A stretch of 64,000 nucleotides of DNA from Dastarcus helophoroides (GCA_028583605.1 CM053326.1:20426536-20490535); one strand, 5' to 3'; shown: positions 24,945 through 36,401, counted from the stretch's first letter. The notes: generated from the letters alone by a model not told the origin. Numbers and translations: made by a program.

Positions 24945-25945
24945 AAATAAAAGCCAACAATTTCAAGTTCAAATCCGAAATTTTGAGATAATGACCAACA
25001 TTTCGAATTTATGTAAAAGATTGCAAACATGTTTACTTCAGTTTTAAAATGTTGGCTCTGAGCTTGGTTGAGTATTTCTTTTTTTTTGATATTTCCCGCG
25101 AAACTAAAAATTTTTAGAAAAAGTAAAACAGCTTAAAGCAATTCTTTTGTAGCGTATTCCTTCACTCAGTTCTCTAAGTTCTGTAAGTATGCAGTTCCTA
25201 AAAAATCCTGATAATTTATGAGTTATTTCAAGAAGAAAGTCGACTTTTTCAGAATAAAATCGATATTTCAAAACAGAAATCAAAATTATTAGAAAAAAGG
25301 CAAAATTTCAAGTTTAAAATAAAAATTTCGAACAAAATTGAGGGCATGCGTTTCACCACAAATTTCGAGAGAAAGTTGAAATTTCAATAACATACTGAAA
25401 CGAGAACAAAGACAAAATTTTGAGAAGACCAAACTTTCACAAAGGATCGAAAATTAAATTCCAGCTGTATAAGCTCCGAATTTTGGAAAAAGCGTCAAAA
25501 TTTATATTAAACGACAAAAGATGACAAACATCAAAATCAAATTTTAAGAAAATGTCCACATTGTGATTGTAAGGTGGAGATTTTACTAATAAAAAATGAA
25601 AATTGTAGAGTTAGGTTAGGTTAGATTGTAGGGTTGAAAATCGAAATTTTAAGAAAAACTGAAATTCGTTTCGCAACCTTTCAATTTTTTATCTAGAAAT
25701 AATGACCCAAAACTTTGGCTTTTATCTTGAAATTTCCGTAAGAACTTGAAATATCTAGACTATTTCCTTAAAAGAAGGTATTTCCATTGTCAACTTTTCT
25801 CTTGAAACTCCTAGTGTACATTTTTAATTTATATTTTTTTCCAAAGCTTAAACGTTAGAAATTTTCAAGATTCAAGTCAAAATTTTTTGGCAGCTTTTAC
25901 ATTCATTTGAAATTTAAACTTCTTTTCTTATAAACATAAAATCAA
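24945..25945 (-). repeat. Degenerate AT-rich repeat field
   Basis: Low-complexity DNA, mostly in GTCGAAA orientation to about 25700. A short GTTAG run at 25614-25629 is noted but not significant. Confidence 0.55.
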
Positions 25946-25947
25946 AT

Positions 25948-26198
25948 CCTAATGCACAGACCAATAGGTTTAAACATTTATTAGCTTCGAAGTTTGGAAA
26001 CTAAATACCGGTTTCGATCTTGTTAGATCTCGTCAGTTTGGCATATCCAGCTCGAATGCTAACAAATGTTACGACAAGTAGGTTAGCATTCGAGTTGGAT
26101 ATACCAAACTGACGAGATCTAACAATACCGAAACCGGTATTTGGTTTCCAAACTTCGAATCTAATAAATGTTCCAACCTATTGGTCTGTGCATTAGAA
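25948..26198. mobile_element. Foldback MITE, about 248 bp
   Basis: The two halves are near-perfect reverse complements. Left end TAATGCACAGACCAATAGG (from 25952), right end CCTATTGGTCTGTGCATTA (to 26194). The arms meet near 26075, with a long inner match around GCATTCGAG(C/T)TGGATAT and GACGAGATCTAACAA. As RNA or single-stranded DNA it would form one long hairpin. Fragments of the same element are at 3690 and 3935-4045, again next to the 130-bp repeat. No protein is encoded. The superfamily is unknown. Confidence 0.8.
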
Positions 26199-26351
26199 TC
26201 CTTGTCTTCTGGGAACTTTTTCTTAGAGAGCAACCGCTTCGCTAGGTAGCAGTGTTTCAACTGTTGGTAGTTTAGCTACTTATGATTCACTATACATGCC
26301 TGGAGGGCTGCATGAATTTGTAGTCTAGGTTGCATTCTACTTGCATACGAA
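26199..26351 (+). repeat. Third copy of the 130-bp repeat
   Basis: Same unit as 3714-3838 and 4070-4197, from AGAGAGCAACCGCTTCGCTA to CTTGCATACGAAAT, with few differences. It lies directly beside the intact foldback MITE. The linker reads GAATCCTTGTCTTCTGGGAAC, and its inverted copy stands at the other side of the element at 3664. Confidence 0.75.
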
Positions 26352-26484
26352 ATCAAATAACAATCTCAGTTTTGACGCTAATATTTTGAGAAAGCAATAA
26401 AAAGTTCGAAAGAAATTTCTTTTCGAAATCTCCACAAAAAAGTTTATAAGTTGTAGAAAAAGTCAGAATTTAAATGAAGTATTT
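26352..26484. repeat. Short AT-rich gap
   Basis: Low-complexity sequence, nothing recognised. Confidence 0.4.
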
Positions 26485-26676
26485 TAGTGGAACGCATGGT
26501 CCTTGGTTATCTTCAAAAATTAAAGTACAAATCTTGTCCCCTGAAACCATGAAAGATTAAAAAACACAACAAAGGTTGCTCTAACCCGTTTCGACAGCCA
26601 AGCTGTCATTTTCAGAGAGATATCTGTCTGAAGATAATTCTTGGTTTTAGGGAATAGGATTCGTGTTTCAATTTTT
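26485..26676 (-). repeat. Ribozyme-like retroposon, copy G, with intact stem I
   Basis: Left part from about 26486 (GTGGAACGCATGGTCC), then the left half and a short, decayed right half ending near 26676. The - strand core at 26583-26615 keeps stem I (TCTCT before the core, AGAGC after it, four pairs), stem II (GACAGC/GCTGTC), GAAA and the cleavage T. The core reads CTGAAAA (G8 changed to A) and ACGCGT reads ACGGGT. I see no clear target duplication. Confidence 0.8.
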
Positions 26677-27211
26677 AATAAAGTACATTAATTTTGATTT
26701 TATTTCCCAAATTTGGACATTTATTTCAAAATGCTTCATTTTAATTGTGACTACTTTTCCCGCAATTTGAGTTCAATCTCGGACTTAAAAAAATGCAAAA
26801 TTTCAAGTTTAAATTGAGAATTCTGATAAATTTCAAATATGTGACTCTTTGCAGAAACGGCTAAAACGTTTTAAAAAGGTTGAAATTTTGAGGAAAAATA
26901 TTTTGAGAAATCAGTTTAAAAGTTGCGACAAGCTTACATATGGATTAAAATTAAGAGAATTTAAATTTTTCAACATTCAACGCAGAATTTTGAGAACACA
27001 AAAATAAAATGATATATTTCTATTAAAAAAATTCCCCAAATGAAAATATTCATCATTGGCCTTTTTTCTTGAAATTTACTTGGAAACATCCAAATTTCTA
27101 CGAAGCGTCAATATTTGAAGAAAAATTCTACTAATTACAAAAGTTATCAAAATTTTAATATTATTCTTAAACTCTGAAATTATAACATTTTTTATAAAAT
27201 TCTAAACCACA
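26677..27211. repeat. Degenerate AT-rich repeat field
   Basis: Low-complexity DNA without recognised genes or ends. Confidence 0.5.
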
Positions 27212-28550
27212 TATACAGGATGGACCATAAGTAATGGTACACAGAGCAATGGTGGATTTTTCGAATAAAAATAATGTGATTTAGCTACATTTACCTTATA
27301 CCAAAAGTTGATGTTAACAGAGATGCAGGGTGTCAAAGTTGAAAAAAAAATTAATTTTTTCTTATAACTATGGAATGAATTGTAATATAAGCACCAAATT
27401 TGGCACAAGGGGGTTTCTTAAGTCGACAAACTCTAATTTGCTAACATATTACCAATAGCTGATAGGGGGCGCTACCTGCGCTATCCTGCATAATTCTAAA
27501 TCATCAGAACTTTTTTGTGCACCCACGTATATTAATTTTAAATGAGTCATTTTATTTCCCCATATTTTCTACGTAAAAAAGGTGTACTTTCTGAAAGTTG
27601 ATATAAGCAACCGTTTCCAAGATATTTCCCTTTAAAGCTTGACGAGCCTTGGTTTTAAGTTACATATTCAATTTTCGAAGTTGGCTTGAAAAAAAAGTAA
27701 TCAAAAGATAGCTTTGAAACTAATTTAGGTTAAATAGTACTTTGCTGATAATATTATTACCTAAATTTTGAAAATCTCAATAAAGAAAATCCCAAAAATT
27801 AAGACGCAATTTATTTTCTAACATAGAGATGTGAGATGTGATCTCTGAGTCCGCACAAGAAAATTTTAATAGTCTGGGCAGTCAAAGCAGATATTTGGAG
27901 ATGAATTTTAATAAAGACAGCCAGATTTTTAATTGTTTACAATTCCTTTACATGAAAAAGGTCATTTCCCACATACTTATTTTTGAAAATAATTTTTTTT
28001 TTGGCATTTTATCTAAATTTACTTTAGAAATTTAAAAAATATGTGTAATAATAATGTCAGTAGAGTTATATTTGATATAAATTATTTTAGAGTCAGTTTT
28101 ATTACTTTAATTTTGAAACCTACTGCGAAAAATTCACATTTACATAACTTAATATAAATGTACGGCAAACTTTGAAGGCAAATATCTTGAAAACGGTTGC
28201 TTGTATCAACATTCGGAAAGTTTACCTTTTTTACGTAAAAAATGCAGGCAAATAAAAATATCTATTTAAAATAAGTGTACATGAAGGCACAAAAAAGTGA
28301 TGATGCTTTAGAATAATACAAGGTAGTGTAGTAGCACCCCCTATGAGTTACTGGCAATATGTTAGCAAATTAGAATTTCTTGACCAAAGAAACCTTACTA
28401 TGCCAAATTTCTTGTCTATAGTGAAATGTGTTCATCAGTTATGCGAATCATCTTTGACATCCTGTATCTCTGTTAATATCAACTTTTGGTATAAGGTAAA
28501 TATAGCTACATCACGTTATATTTATACGAAAAATCTATTCTTGCTTTATG

Positions 28551-30568
28551 TAGGGGAGAGTGTTGTACCTTGGGTCAATTTTAACTTTATTTGAATTTAA
28601 ACAGTTTCTTCATTTAGTTGCAAACAACTAATAATGCTAATCGATGTAGAAACTATTTAGATTACCAAGTATGATTTCAAAATCTATTTTTTTGTTAGCA
28701 GTTTCTGTGAAACAGGTTTTTAGGAAACCCTTGCAGAGTGGTCCAAGGTGCAAGCTAGCACTGTACCTTGGACCAGTTGGTGTTGAACCTTGGACCAGTT
28801 AAAAAAAATTAAAAATAAATTGAACTCTCAAAATAACTTTTTATTAATTGTATCCTAATAACAAAATAATACATAGTGCTACAATTATAATCATTTATTT
28901 AACGTTGTAACTACTAAAGTCTACCGAAAATTGTAGCGCTGCAGCGTGACGTGCTGTTCCTCTCACATTGCAGGGGGTTGAAAGCTTGAACAAATTGTCT
29001 TCTTCTAAAAAGTCAAAGGTTTCTGTGGCATCATTTAAAAATTTATTGGAATTGCCAATGCGACGTAAGTATTTTAGTTCGTTGTTATTATTTTGACAGT
29101 TAATTATTTCTGCAACATAGTAACTTACATTTTTTTTTCCGGAGACTTTTGTGAATACGAAATCACCATTATTAATGTTACTATTTTCAATTAAAGATTC
29201 TAGATGTCTTAGGTTTTTCTTCTCACTCGCTACTATATCAGCAAATATTTCACAATCGCTGCCACTAGACTGGAGTGAGGAAACTTCAGAGTCAGATTTT
29301 TCGAGTGATATTTCTTTTGGTATTTGGCCTGGTACTAATCGTTTAGTAACTCTCTTAACATCTTTTGAATAACGTATTTTTTTCTTAGCGGCTATTTCTT
29401 CTTTTTCCGGAGTATCAGTCAGAATACGTGATTTTCCTCTTGGTCTACCCCCTTTAGATTTGCGTTCAGGTGCCTTTGGATATGGACGTATCATTTCGGG
29501 TGTAACATGATTTTTGCCATGTGACGAGGAAGGAAAATTATTTTCACTGCTACTTGTGACAATCGGAGTTCCACTTTCCTCTTGTTGCTCAGCTGAAGCG
29601 ATTTTATCCAAAGGACGATCAGTCACATACGCAGTCAAAAATTCGTGATCTTCAAAAACGTTTTCGTTCACTGGATAAATTCCTGTTACTTCAAAACCGT
29701 TTTGAATGTTGGAAATTGTAAATGCTTTCGGAAAGGCTTTGCCAATAAGTTCAGCTATCTCATAAATACTTATGGGCCGTGCTGGATTCATAACCATCCA
29801 TTCACCACAAGCCACGTTATAATATGTTTTCAAGGGTCCGAATATTGTCCTATCGAGAGGTTGCATTTTGTGGCTTGTATGAGGATGGAAAGTTAACATA
29901 ACGATACCATTACTTTTACAAAAGTCGATTACGTTGATATTGACATGACTATCATGGTTATCAAGAATTAAAATCACTGGATCATCGACTGTAGGTTTAA
30001 CATGATTCGTAAAATGTTCTAGGAACTGTAAAAATGAATTTTCGTTAGACCAACCACTTGGATTATGTTTATTTTACTTCATCTAGAGAGACTACAAAAA
30101 ATAATCCTAAACATTGCTTTGTTGGACCTTGGTCCAGCCAGCAGGTGTACCTTGGTCCGGTCCAAGGTACGACATATATTACCGACCCGAAGTACACGCG
30201 TGTGTCACCGGAAAGATTAATATAATTTTCTAGGTTATAGTATCCATTACAAACAAAATACATGCATATTTAAAGAACTTAGGAATGTGCCTTTCAGAAT
30301 ATATCCTAAGAAAGCAATGGTACTTACCAACAAATTAGATGACAGCAGATAATGACTATATCAAATATTTACTTCATAGATATGAAAACACATTTTCCTT
30401 ATTAAATCACCATGTGCTTACTGTACTTTAATTTGCACTAACTGCCATCTATTGCATGGAAAAGACCACTAGAATTTTACCGCCAGTCACAAAATAACAT
30501 TACAGATCTCTTTTAATATTTCATTGGTCCGAGGTACAAACGTATCCAAGGTACAACACTCTCCCCTA
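28551..30568 (-). mobile_element. Pogo/Tigger-like DNA transposon, internally deleted
   Basis: Inverted ends GGGGAGAGTGTTGTACCTTG at 28553 and its reverse complement, with differences, ending at 30566. TA occurs on both sides (28551-28552 and 30567-30568) as target duplication. The length is 2014 bp. Further TACCTTGG(A/T)CCAG words recur inside both ends (28750-28800 and 30125-30170), forming subterminal repeats. It inserted into the foldback element 27214-30592, so it is the younger of the two. Confidence 0.9.
28895..30060 (-). pseudogene. Pogo/Tigger-type transposase, C-terminal half only
   Basis: The frame is open from about 30060 down to 28895 and gives NPSGWSNENSFLQFLEHF, then LILDNHDSH (second catalytic Asp) and HPHTSHKMQPLDRTIFGPLK (third catalytic Asp). 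Family knowledge: DDE_1 transposases of the pogo/Tigger/jerky group have exactly these blocks. The tail carries an AT-hook-like GGRPRGKSR and acidic and basic linkers, and ends in ...DFSSYNVK. Upstream of the frame is a stop, and everything N-terminal is missing: the helix-turn-helix and CENP-B-type DNA-binding domains and the first catalytic Asp. About 200 residues are lost through an internal deletion, so the product cannot transpose. The 360-codon remainder has no internal stops, so loss is either recent or the frame is still under some constraint. Confidence 0.9.
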
Positions 30569-30594
30569 CCATTACTTATGGTCCACCCTGTATA

Positions 30595-31041
30595 TATTTC
30601 TAAAGTAAAAAAAAATCCAACTGCGCAAACGTTAACGAAATGGACTCGTGGCTTAAAAGAATGCCATTCAAACTAAATTGATAGTGTTTGAAATTTTGCA
30701 CATGTTGCTAAAACGGATTTAATTACGAGATACTTGTGTCAATCGAAATTCCATTTTGGATATATTAAGTTACGATTAAACGCAATAGAAGAGCGAATGC
30801 TTTGACAAACAATTACGGGGCCTTCAGTGGACACGCTCCTCTGCCGCGGCGCTTAATTTAAGTTTGCATTTTTCATCAGGTGCTCGAATCAACAGCGTAT
30901 CCGGTTATACTCGATATACCTTTCGCAAATAATGGAAATCCGGATGAAAAATTCAAATCGACCGAGGCCGTTCGGATCGTACACATACTTCATTTCGCAC
31001 GGAATCTCTGCGATCCATTAGTGATTCAGATCTAATTTCAG
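30595..31041. other. Intron flank with a GC-richer block
   Basis: 30830-31041 is GC-richer than the surroundings. Reading the frame of the next exon upstream, it stays open back to 30948 (ser/arg-rich: RTESLRSISDSDLIS), with no good acceptor before 31041. The exon may therefore start further left than called. A consensus acceptor at 30879 (TTTTTCATCAG) leads into stops in that frame. Confidence 0.4.
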
Positions 31042-31146
31042 GACGATCTCATTTATCTGTGGCGATAGTCGAAGTGGGAAGCACACCTCAACCTAGCCCG
31101 TTATCGGAGAGAAGTTCGCAATTGGCGGAAACACCTTTAGATTTAG
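31042..31146 (+). CDS. KCNQ-type potassium channel, exon A2
   Basis: Acceptor ATCTAATTTCAG ends at 31041 and donor TTTAG|GTAAAG follows 31146. It has 105 bases: two to finish a codon, 34 full codons (RSHLSVAIVEVGSTPQPSPL and onwards to LDL) and one base over. Both phases fit: exon A1 leaves one base, and exon A3 (36402) begins with two. The peptide is rich in Ser, Pro and Leu without membrane segments, as expected for a cytosolic channel N-terminus. No homology is claimed for the peptide itself. The evidence is splice signals, phase and a clear GC/codon contrast with the surrounding repeats. Confidence 0.65.
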
Positions 31147-31523
31147 GTAAAGGGGAAAAGTAGAATTTATGCTGAGTGGATTAGTGGTATGAGTAGTGCC
31201 AGATCTCTAAACCAAAATAAAACCTTTCAGAGAATTATGAACTCTTTCTTATTTATGTTCTTAATGCTACGTACACACATATAATCATTTCGTGGTAAAG
31301 TTGCGTGATCGTAGTTCTGAAATACTGTTAGACTCTTTTTTAAGTTTCCGAAGTATGCTACTGAAACAGTTTATTTTTGGAAATGGTTGCCTTGAAACAA
31401 CTACGACTACTCCATTATCAAATATATAATATAATTATTCCCTAATTAACTTTCATAAGCATTCAACGCTATCGAAATCGTTTTTTAATCATTGATAGAT
31501 TTTCTAACCTGATGGTATGTGGA
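31147..31523. other. Intron sequence
   Basis: Single-copy by eye, moderately AT-rich, no exon or repeat end recognised. Confidence 0.35.
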
Positions 31524-31731
31524 CTCTATCATAGATTTTTTTTTGGTGAAACGGACTGGTCCTTGGTTATCTTTAAAAACTGAAATACAAATATTGTCCC
31601 CTGAAACCAAGAAAGATTATAAAACACAACAAATGTTGTTGTAACGCGTTTCGATAGCCAAGCTATCATCTTCAGAGATATATCTCTCTGGTTTCAGGAG
31701 ACAATATTTGTATTTCAATCTCTATCACAGA
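31524..31731 (-). repeat. Ribozyme-like retroposon, copy H, 12-bp target duplication
   Basis: CTCTATCA(T/C)AGA flanks the insert at 31524-31535 and 31720-31731 (one mismatch). Directly after the left duplication stand eight or nine T, then GGTGAAACGGACTGGTCC: a poly(A) tail and 3' end if read on the - strand. The - strand core at 31643-31675 is intact (CTGAAGA, T, GATAGC TTG GCTATC, GAAA, CGCGTT). Stem II carries the same compensated C-G to T-A change as copy E. Stem I is reduced. The right half is truncated after the centre. Confidence 0.85.
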
Positions 31732-32430
31732 ATCCATTCGAAATTTTAACGGATAATGAAGAATATCCACCAAAATGCCACATTGAAAATTAAAGAAAAC
31801 GAAGATCTAACAACCAAGTGGACAAAGAGGCGTTCGTCAGATAAATGCCCCAAATTGTGGATATTAGGAGATATTTTTAAACCACTTTCGCAGAAAGCTG
31901 TTGAAAATCAATCAAGCAATTTGTGCTCTCATATTGATACTCATAAAACTGGTGATATCTAAGAACTAGGGTTGCTACCTGTACTTTATAATAAAGTATT
32001 GTACGTTATTTCAGACAATTGTACTTTAGCAGAGTAATACAGTATGCAAAAATATTTTAGTTCACTTAAGTTTGATTTTTTTTAGGGTTCATTTTACGTA
32101 AATTATCAAAAGGCAAAAAAATCGGCTTCACAACCGAATTCAATACTCCTCTTTGAACGTAACCAAATCTTAAACATCAATATTGTCGATGTCAAATACT
32201 CTGCATGAAGCAGAGATTCATTTGGTTTCATTATTATTATTATTAAATTGGAAAGTCATAAGAAGGTATTTTATAAACATGGCAGAACAATTATCCAACG
32301 ATTTTGTAAAATTTATTGATGTTCCAGTAAACTTGATTTACATTAACTTCTATGTAGCCCATGGTCGTAGGTAGAATTTCCTTCAAGGGAGGGGGGATAT
32401 TTTCACTTAATTTAATGAACTAGGGTACGT
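31732..32430. other. Intron sequence, mixed
   Basis: A motif near 31969-32010 (TAGGGTTGCTACCTGTACTT) resembles a hAT-type end, but I found no matching opposite end. Otherwise nothing recognised. Confidence 0.3.
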
Positions 32431-35400
32431 CGAATTTCGGAAAACTTAAAAAAATGTCGAAATTTCGAAAAATGCGAGATTTAAAAAAGTGGCAATTTCC
32501 AGAACAAATCGAATTAATAGAAAAAAAATTGTAATTTTGAAAATTTTTTCTCACAGAATCTTTTTTTTATTTGAATATTATATTCTTGAAATTAATAAGT
32601 AATCTCTTTCTTAAAATTTTGCTCCAAATTAATAAAAATAAATGAATTTTTTAAAAGTCGAAATTTTCAGAAAAAGTCCAACTTTAAATGGAAACCTCCA
32701 GAAATAAAAAATATCGAATTTTGAGACACCAGTAAAACTTTGGAAATTCAAGATGAATTTCGAGAAACAAATTGAAATAAGCGGAAAATCAGAGCAAAAA
32801 AAAATCGGAAAAATCAAATATTAACAAAATTGGACTTTTGATTATTGAAAAATATCTTTACAATTTCGAAAAAAAGAACGAACTTCCTAGAAAATTTCCA
32901 AGAAAAAAGTCTAATTTCAAGAAGGAAATTTGAATGTTGAGAATCAAGTAGTAAAGTAAAGTATTAAACTAAAAAAGACGAAATTTTCAGTAAATCATAT
33001 TAAAAATAAAAACCCAATCTTTCTAAAAAATCCAAAAAATATCCAAGAAACAAATAAGAAGTATCCAGAAACAAAAAATATTTAATTTTGGGATAAAAGT
33101 AGAACTTTAGAAATTAAGATGAATTTCGAGGAACAAATTGAAATAACCGGGAAATCAAATTTGAAAAAAAACTCGGAAAAAATCAAATATTAACAAAATG
33201 GACTTTTGATTTTTGGAAGATATCGTTACAATTTCGAAAAAAAGATTGAACTTCCTATAAAGTTTCCAAGAAAAAGTCTAATTGTAAGACAGAAATTTGA
33301 ATGTTGACAATCAAGTGGTAAAGTAGTAAAGTAAAAAAGTCGAAATTTTCAATAAATCATATTAAAAATAAAAACCCAACCTCACTAAAAAATCCAAAAA
33401 AATGCAAGATTTGAAAAAAAGTCAAAATTTTTAAGGTCTGAGTTAGTGAAAAGAAGCAATTTCCAGAATAAGTCGAATTTTAAGAATGAAAAATCGCAAT
33501 TTCCAAAAACATTCCCCTGAAATTTTAAAATTTAGCAAAGACGTTGAATTTACAAGAAATCTTTCTCGAAAACCCCAAAAATAATTTTCCCAACCATTTT
33601 GTTAACATTCCGCTAGAATTGTCGACATTTTTAGAAACATGTCATTTTGAGGCAAAAATCGAAATTTGTTGAAACCGAAAGATATTAAGAAAAATGGCGG
33701 AAGTTCGAAATTAATAAACGATTTTTGAAACAAAAGTGCAAAAAGTAAGATTTTAAAAATAAAATCAAAATTTTGTATCAACATTTAAAGAAAAGGTGAC
33801 TTTTATTTTAAGAAAAAGACTTTTAGGAGTAAATGTTTAAAAGACGAATTTAAAGGAAAAAGTCAACATTTCTAGAAATATCAAATATCGAATATTGAGA
33901 TTAAAATCAAAATTTCATAAAAAAGGCAACTTTTAAACATATCAGATTAATTAAAAAAGTGAAATTTTCAGAAAAAGGCGAACCTTCAGAAACATAAAGG
34001 AATTTTAAAAAGAGAGCTGAATTTCGAAAAAGTTTTGAAATGGAAAAAATAATTCAAAATTTTCCGGAGAAAGTCAAATTTTAAGAGATAAAGTCGAATT
34101 TTGAAATAATCAATATGAAAAAGACAAATTTAGAAAAAAATAATCGAAATCCCGAGAAAAAGACGACATTTTGAGAATAAATGAAAATAAAAAATCTAAT
34201 TTTGATATAAAATCATTATTAATTTTGTTTAATATTTCTGCGACCAAGTTAGGAAATATTTAATACTTTTTTTTTTGGAATATAGTTCATAAAAACAAAA
34301 ATTTTGAAAAATAAATCAAAATTTTGAGAAAATGACGAATTTTGAAGAAAAAATGAAGACTTTCAGGAGCATACAGGATCGGATTTTGAGATTAAGTCGA
34401 AATTTAGAAGAAAGACGAAAAATATCTAAATTTCGAAAAAAAAACGAATTTCGAAAAAAAGAAACAAAACTTCCAAAACCAAAAATGAATTTAAAAAAAT
34501 CGACTTTCGAGAAAAAGATCGACCCGAAATTTGGAAAAAAGGTTTAATCTCAGTTCCTTACGTAGAAATTTTAAATTTCAAGCTCGAATTTGAAAAAAAA
34601 AATAAATTTAAGAAATACTCGAAATTTATAAAATGAATTCGGGATTTAAGTCCAAGTCTCAAAAACAAGTTTTTTCATAAATTGCAAGTTTTATATTTTG
34701 TCGAATTTTTTACTCTTTCCTCAAAATTTCGGGTTTAAATTTGAGATTTGTGTTTCTCTATTCAATTCTCAATCTCAAGCTTTAGTTTCAATCGCAACAG
34801 AAATAAACCACAATTTGTTAAAAAAAATCTGCCTTATAAGAAAAAAGTTTCTAGAAAAAGTCCAAAAATTGAATTCTATTTCGATATTTAGAAAAAGATA
34901 AGTGTTTCAAAAAATAAAAAGTCAAGTATTCGACATTTTATCGAAATTCTGAGTTTAAATTTGGCATTTTTACATTGGAAAATTGTAAAATTGTAAAAAA
35001 AAATTGTACCAATTTGTAATTTTTCTCAAAATTTCTTTTCACTTTTCACGTTAAAACCCCAAATTTAATTTATAAATTTTTAGCTTCTTTCAAAATTTGG
35101 CTTTTTCTCTAAATACGAAGTTTAATCTTAAAATGTTTAAATTTCAAAAAAAGGCTAATAGAAATGACGATATTTCGAAAAAAAGGGTAAATTTATTACA
35201 AAAAAAAATCCCAACATTTTAATTGTCTCCTTGAAATATTTGCCTTTTTCTTAAAAGTTTAACTGTAACTCAAAATGTAAGGCCTTTTCTTTAAGTAAAA
35301 TTTCCTCGCAAAGGGGAACCCTTTCTAGTTTCGAGTGAAATCTCAGGTTCAGAAGTCGAAACTTCGAGAAATTATTGTAGAAAGTGAATCCAAAATATCG

Positions 35401-35880
35401 AAATCTATGCCTTTCGTTACAAATTTTAATCAAAAAATTTTAACCTTGATTTCATACTTTTTTCTCAAAATTGAAAATTCGAAATCTCGAACTTTTCTTA
35501 GAAAACCAAATTTTTTCCTGAAATTTGATTTTTTTCTCAAAACTTAGATTCTATTGTTGACAATTCAATAATATTATTGTTAAATTTTGAGATTTTTCTC
35601 TAAATTTAGAATTCTTACACTTTTCAGTTTAAACTTGAAAATTATATCTCTTTTTAAAATTTCAATTTTAAAATAAAAAGTTGTGGTTATATTTTAAACT
35701 CGTTTTAAGTATTTTATTAAAATAATTGTGAATAATTCCTCTAATTTTCACAATCACATTTTATTTCTCGAGAGTTATAATGTTTATTTTTTCCCCAACA
35801 TTTTGGATTTCGAATCGTAATTACGATTTTTATCAAGAAATTTTGATTTTGTTCTTTAACATTTGAAATTAACATGGACT
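32431..35880 (-). repeat. Degenerate AT-rich repeat field, mainly GTCGAAA orientation
   Basis: From 32431 to about 34600 the + strand is dominated by AAAAAGTCGAAATTTT-type words. From about 34680 the mirror words (TTTTTCTCAAAATTTC) take over. It includes the two-copy tandem repeat at 32690-33410. Frames up to 71 codons are Lys/Phe-rich noise. Confidence 0.6.
32690..33410. repeat. Tandem duplication, about 365-bp unit, two copies
   Basis: AATCAAATATTAACAAAAT recurs at 32813 and 33182, and ATTAAAAATAAAAACCCAA at 32999 and 33360, spacings of 369 and 361. Between these anchors the same order of words is kept (GATGAATTTCGAG, CAAATTGAAATAA, GAACTTCCTA, TTTGAATGTTGA). The copies differ by many small changes, so the duplication is old. 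Confidence 0.75.
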
Positions 35881-36401
35881 GATCGCCTAATGCATTTTTT
35901 TGTACCATATTGTTTGTTACTTATTTTTATGGAAATTTAACGTTTCGAGGAAAATGTTAAGAAGAAAAGAGAACTCTTCAATTATTAAGTCAATATTTTG
36001 TGATAAAAATGGAAATTTTGGATTTTTTTTACGTAGATATGGATATTTATTTAGAAATGTTGACTGTTTTTATAAAATTCCTAATGTAACCTTAAGGGTT
36101 TTATTTGATTTCGAATTTTTATTTGAAATCTCCAGAAACAGTTTAATTCTGAGTCAAACTGAAAAGTGTGAAAGAAAAATAAAAATAAGAAGTAGATATT
36201 ATTCTCCAAAGAGTTTTTTTCGATAATTCTGACTTAAAAATTGAAATTTGAAATTGGGTCTGATTCAGCTTTCACCGAAATGTTGTAATAATAATCGCTT
36301 CAAAACCTTTTCGACTACAATAATCATAGAAAAGTTTAACATTTTGAATCTTATTTTTTTTTAACTTGTTAGGGTTGATGAGTTTTTACATTTTATTGTA
36401 G
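35881..36401. other. AT-rich intron leading to the exon A3 acceptor
   Basis: No recognisable coding sequence. The frame 35900-36226 is Phe/Lys/Arg-rich and not supported. The last bases (TTTTACATTTTATTGTAG) form the splice acceptor at 36401. Confidence 0.4.

Larger units (their letters stand above)
27212..30594. mobile_element. Foldback mariner-type element, split by a pogo-like insertion
   Basis: Ends are TACAGGATGGACCATAAGTA at 27214 and, reversed, TACAGGGTGGACCATAAGTA ending at 30592, with TA on both sides. Removing the inserted element 28553-30566 and one duplicated TA leaves about 1.36 kb. Its arms (about 27214-27660, and 28140-28552 plus 30567-30592) are reverse complements around an AT-rich loop of about 480 bp. 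Shared landmarks include TTTGCTAACATATT(A/G)CCA and CAAGCAACCGTTT. No transposase frame is present, so it is non-autonomous. Terminus and TA target fit the Tc1/mariner superfamily. Confidence 0.85.

Noticed and set aside
25614..25629. Short GTTAG run, like the insect telomere repeat TTAGG
   Set aside because: Only about three units in AT-rich sequence; expected by chance.
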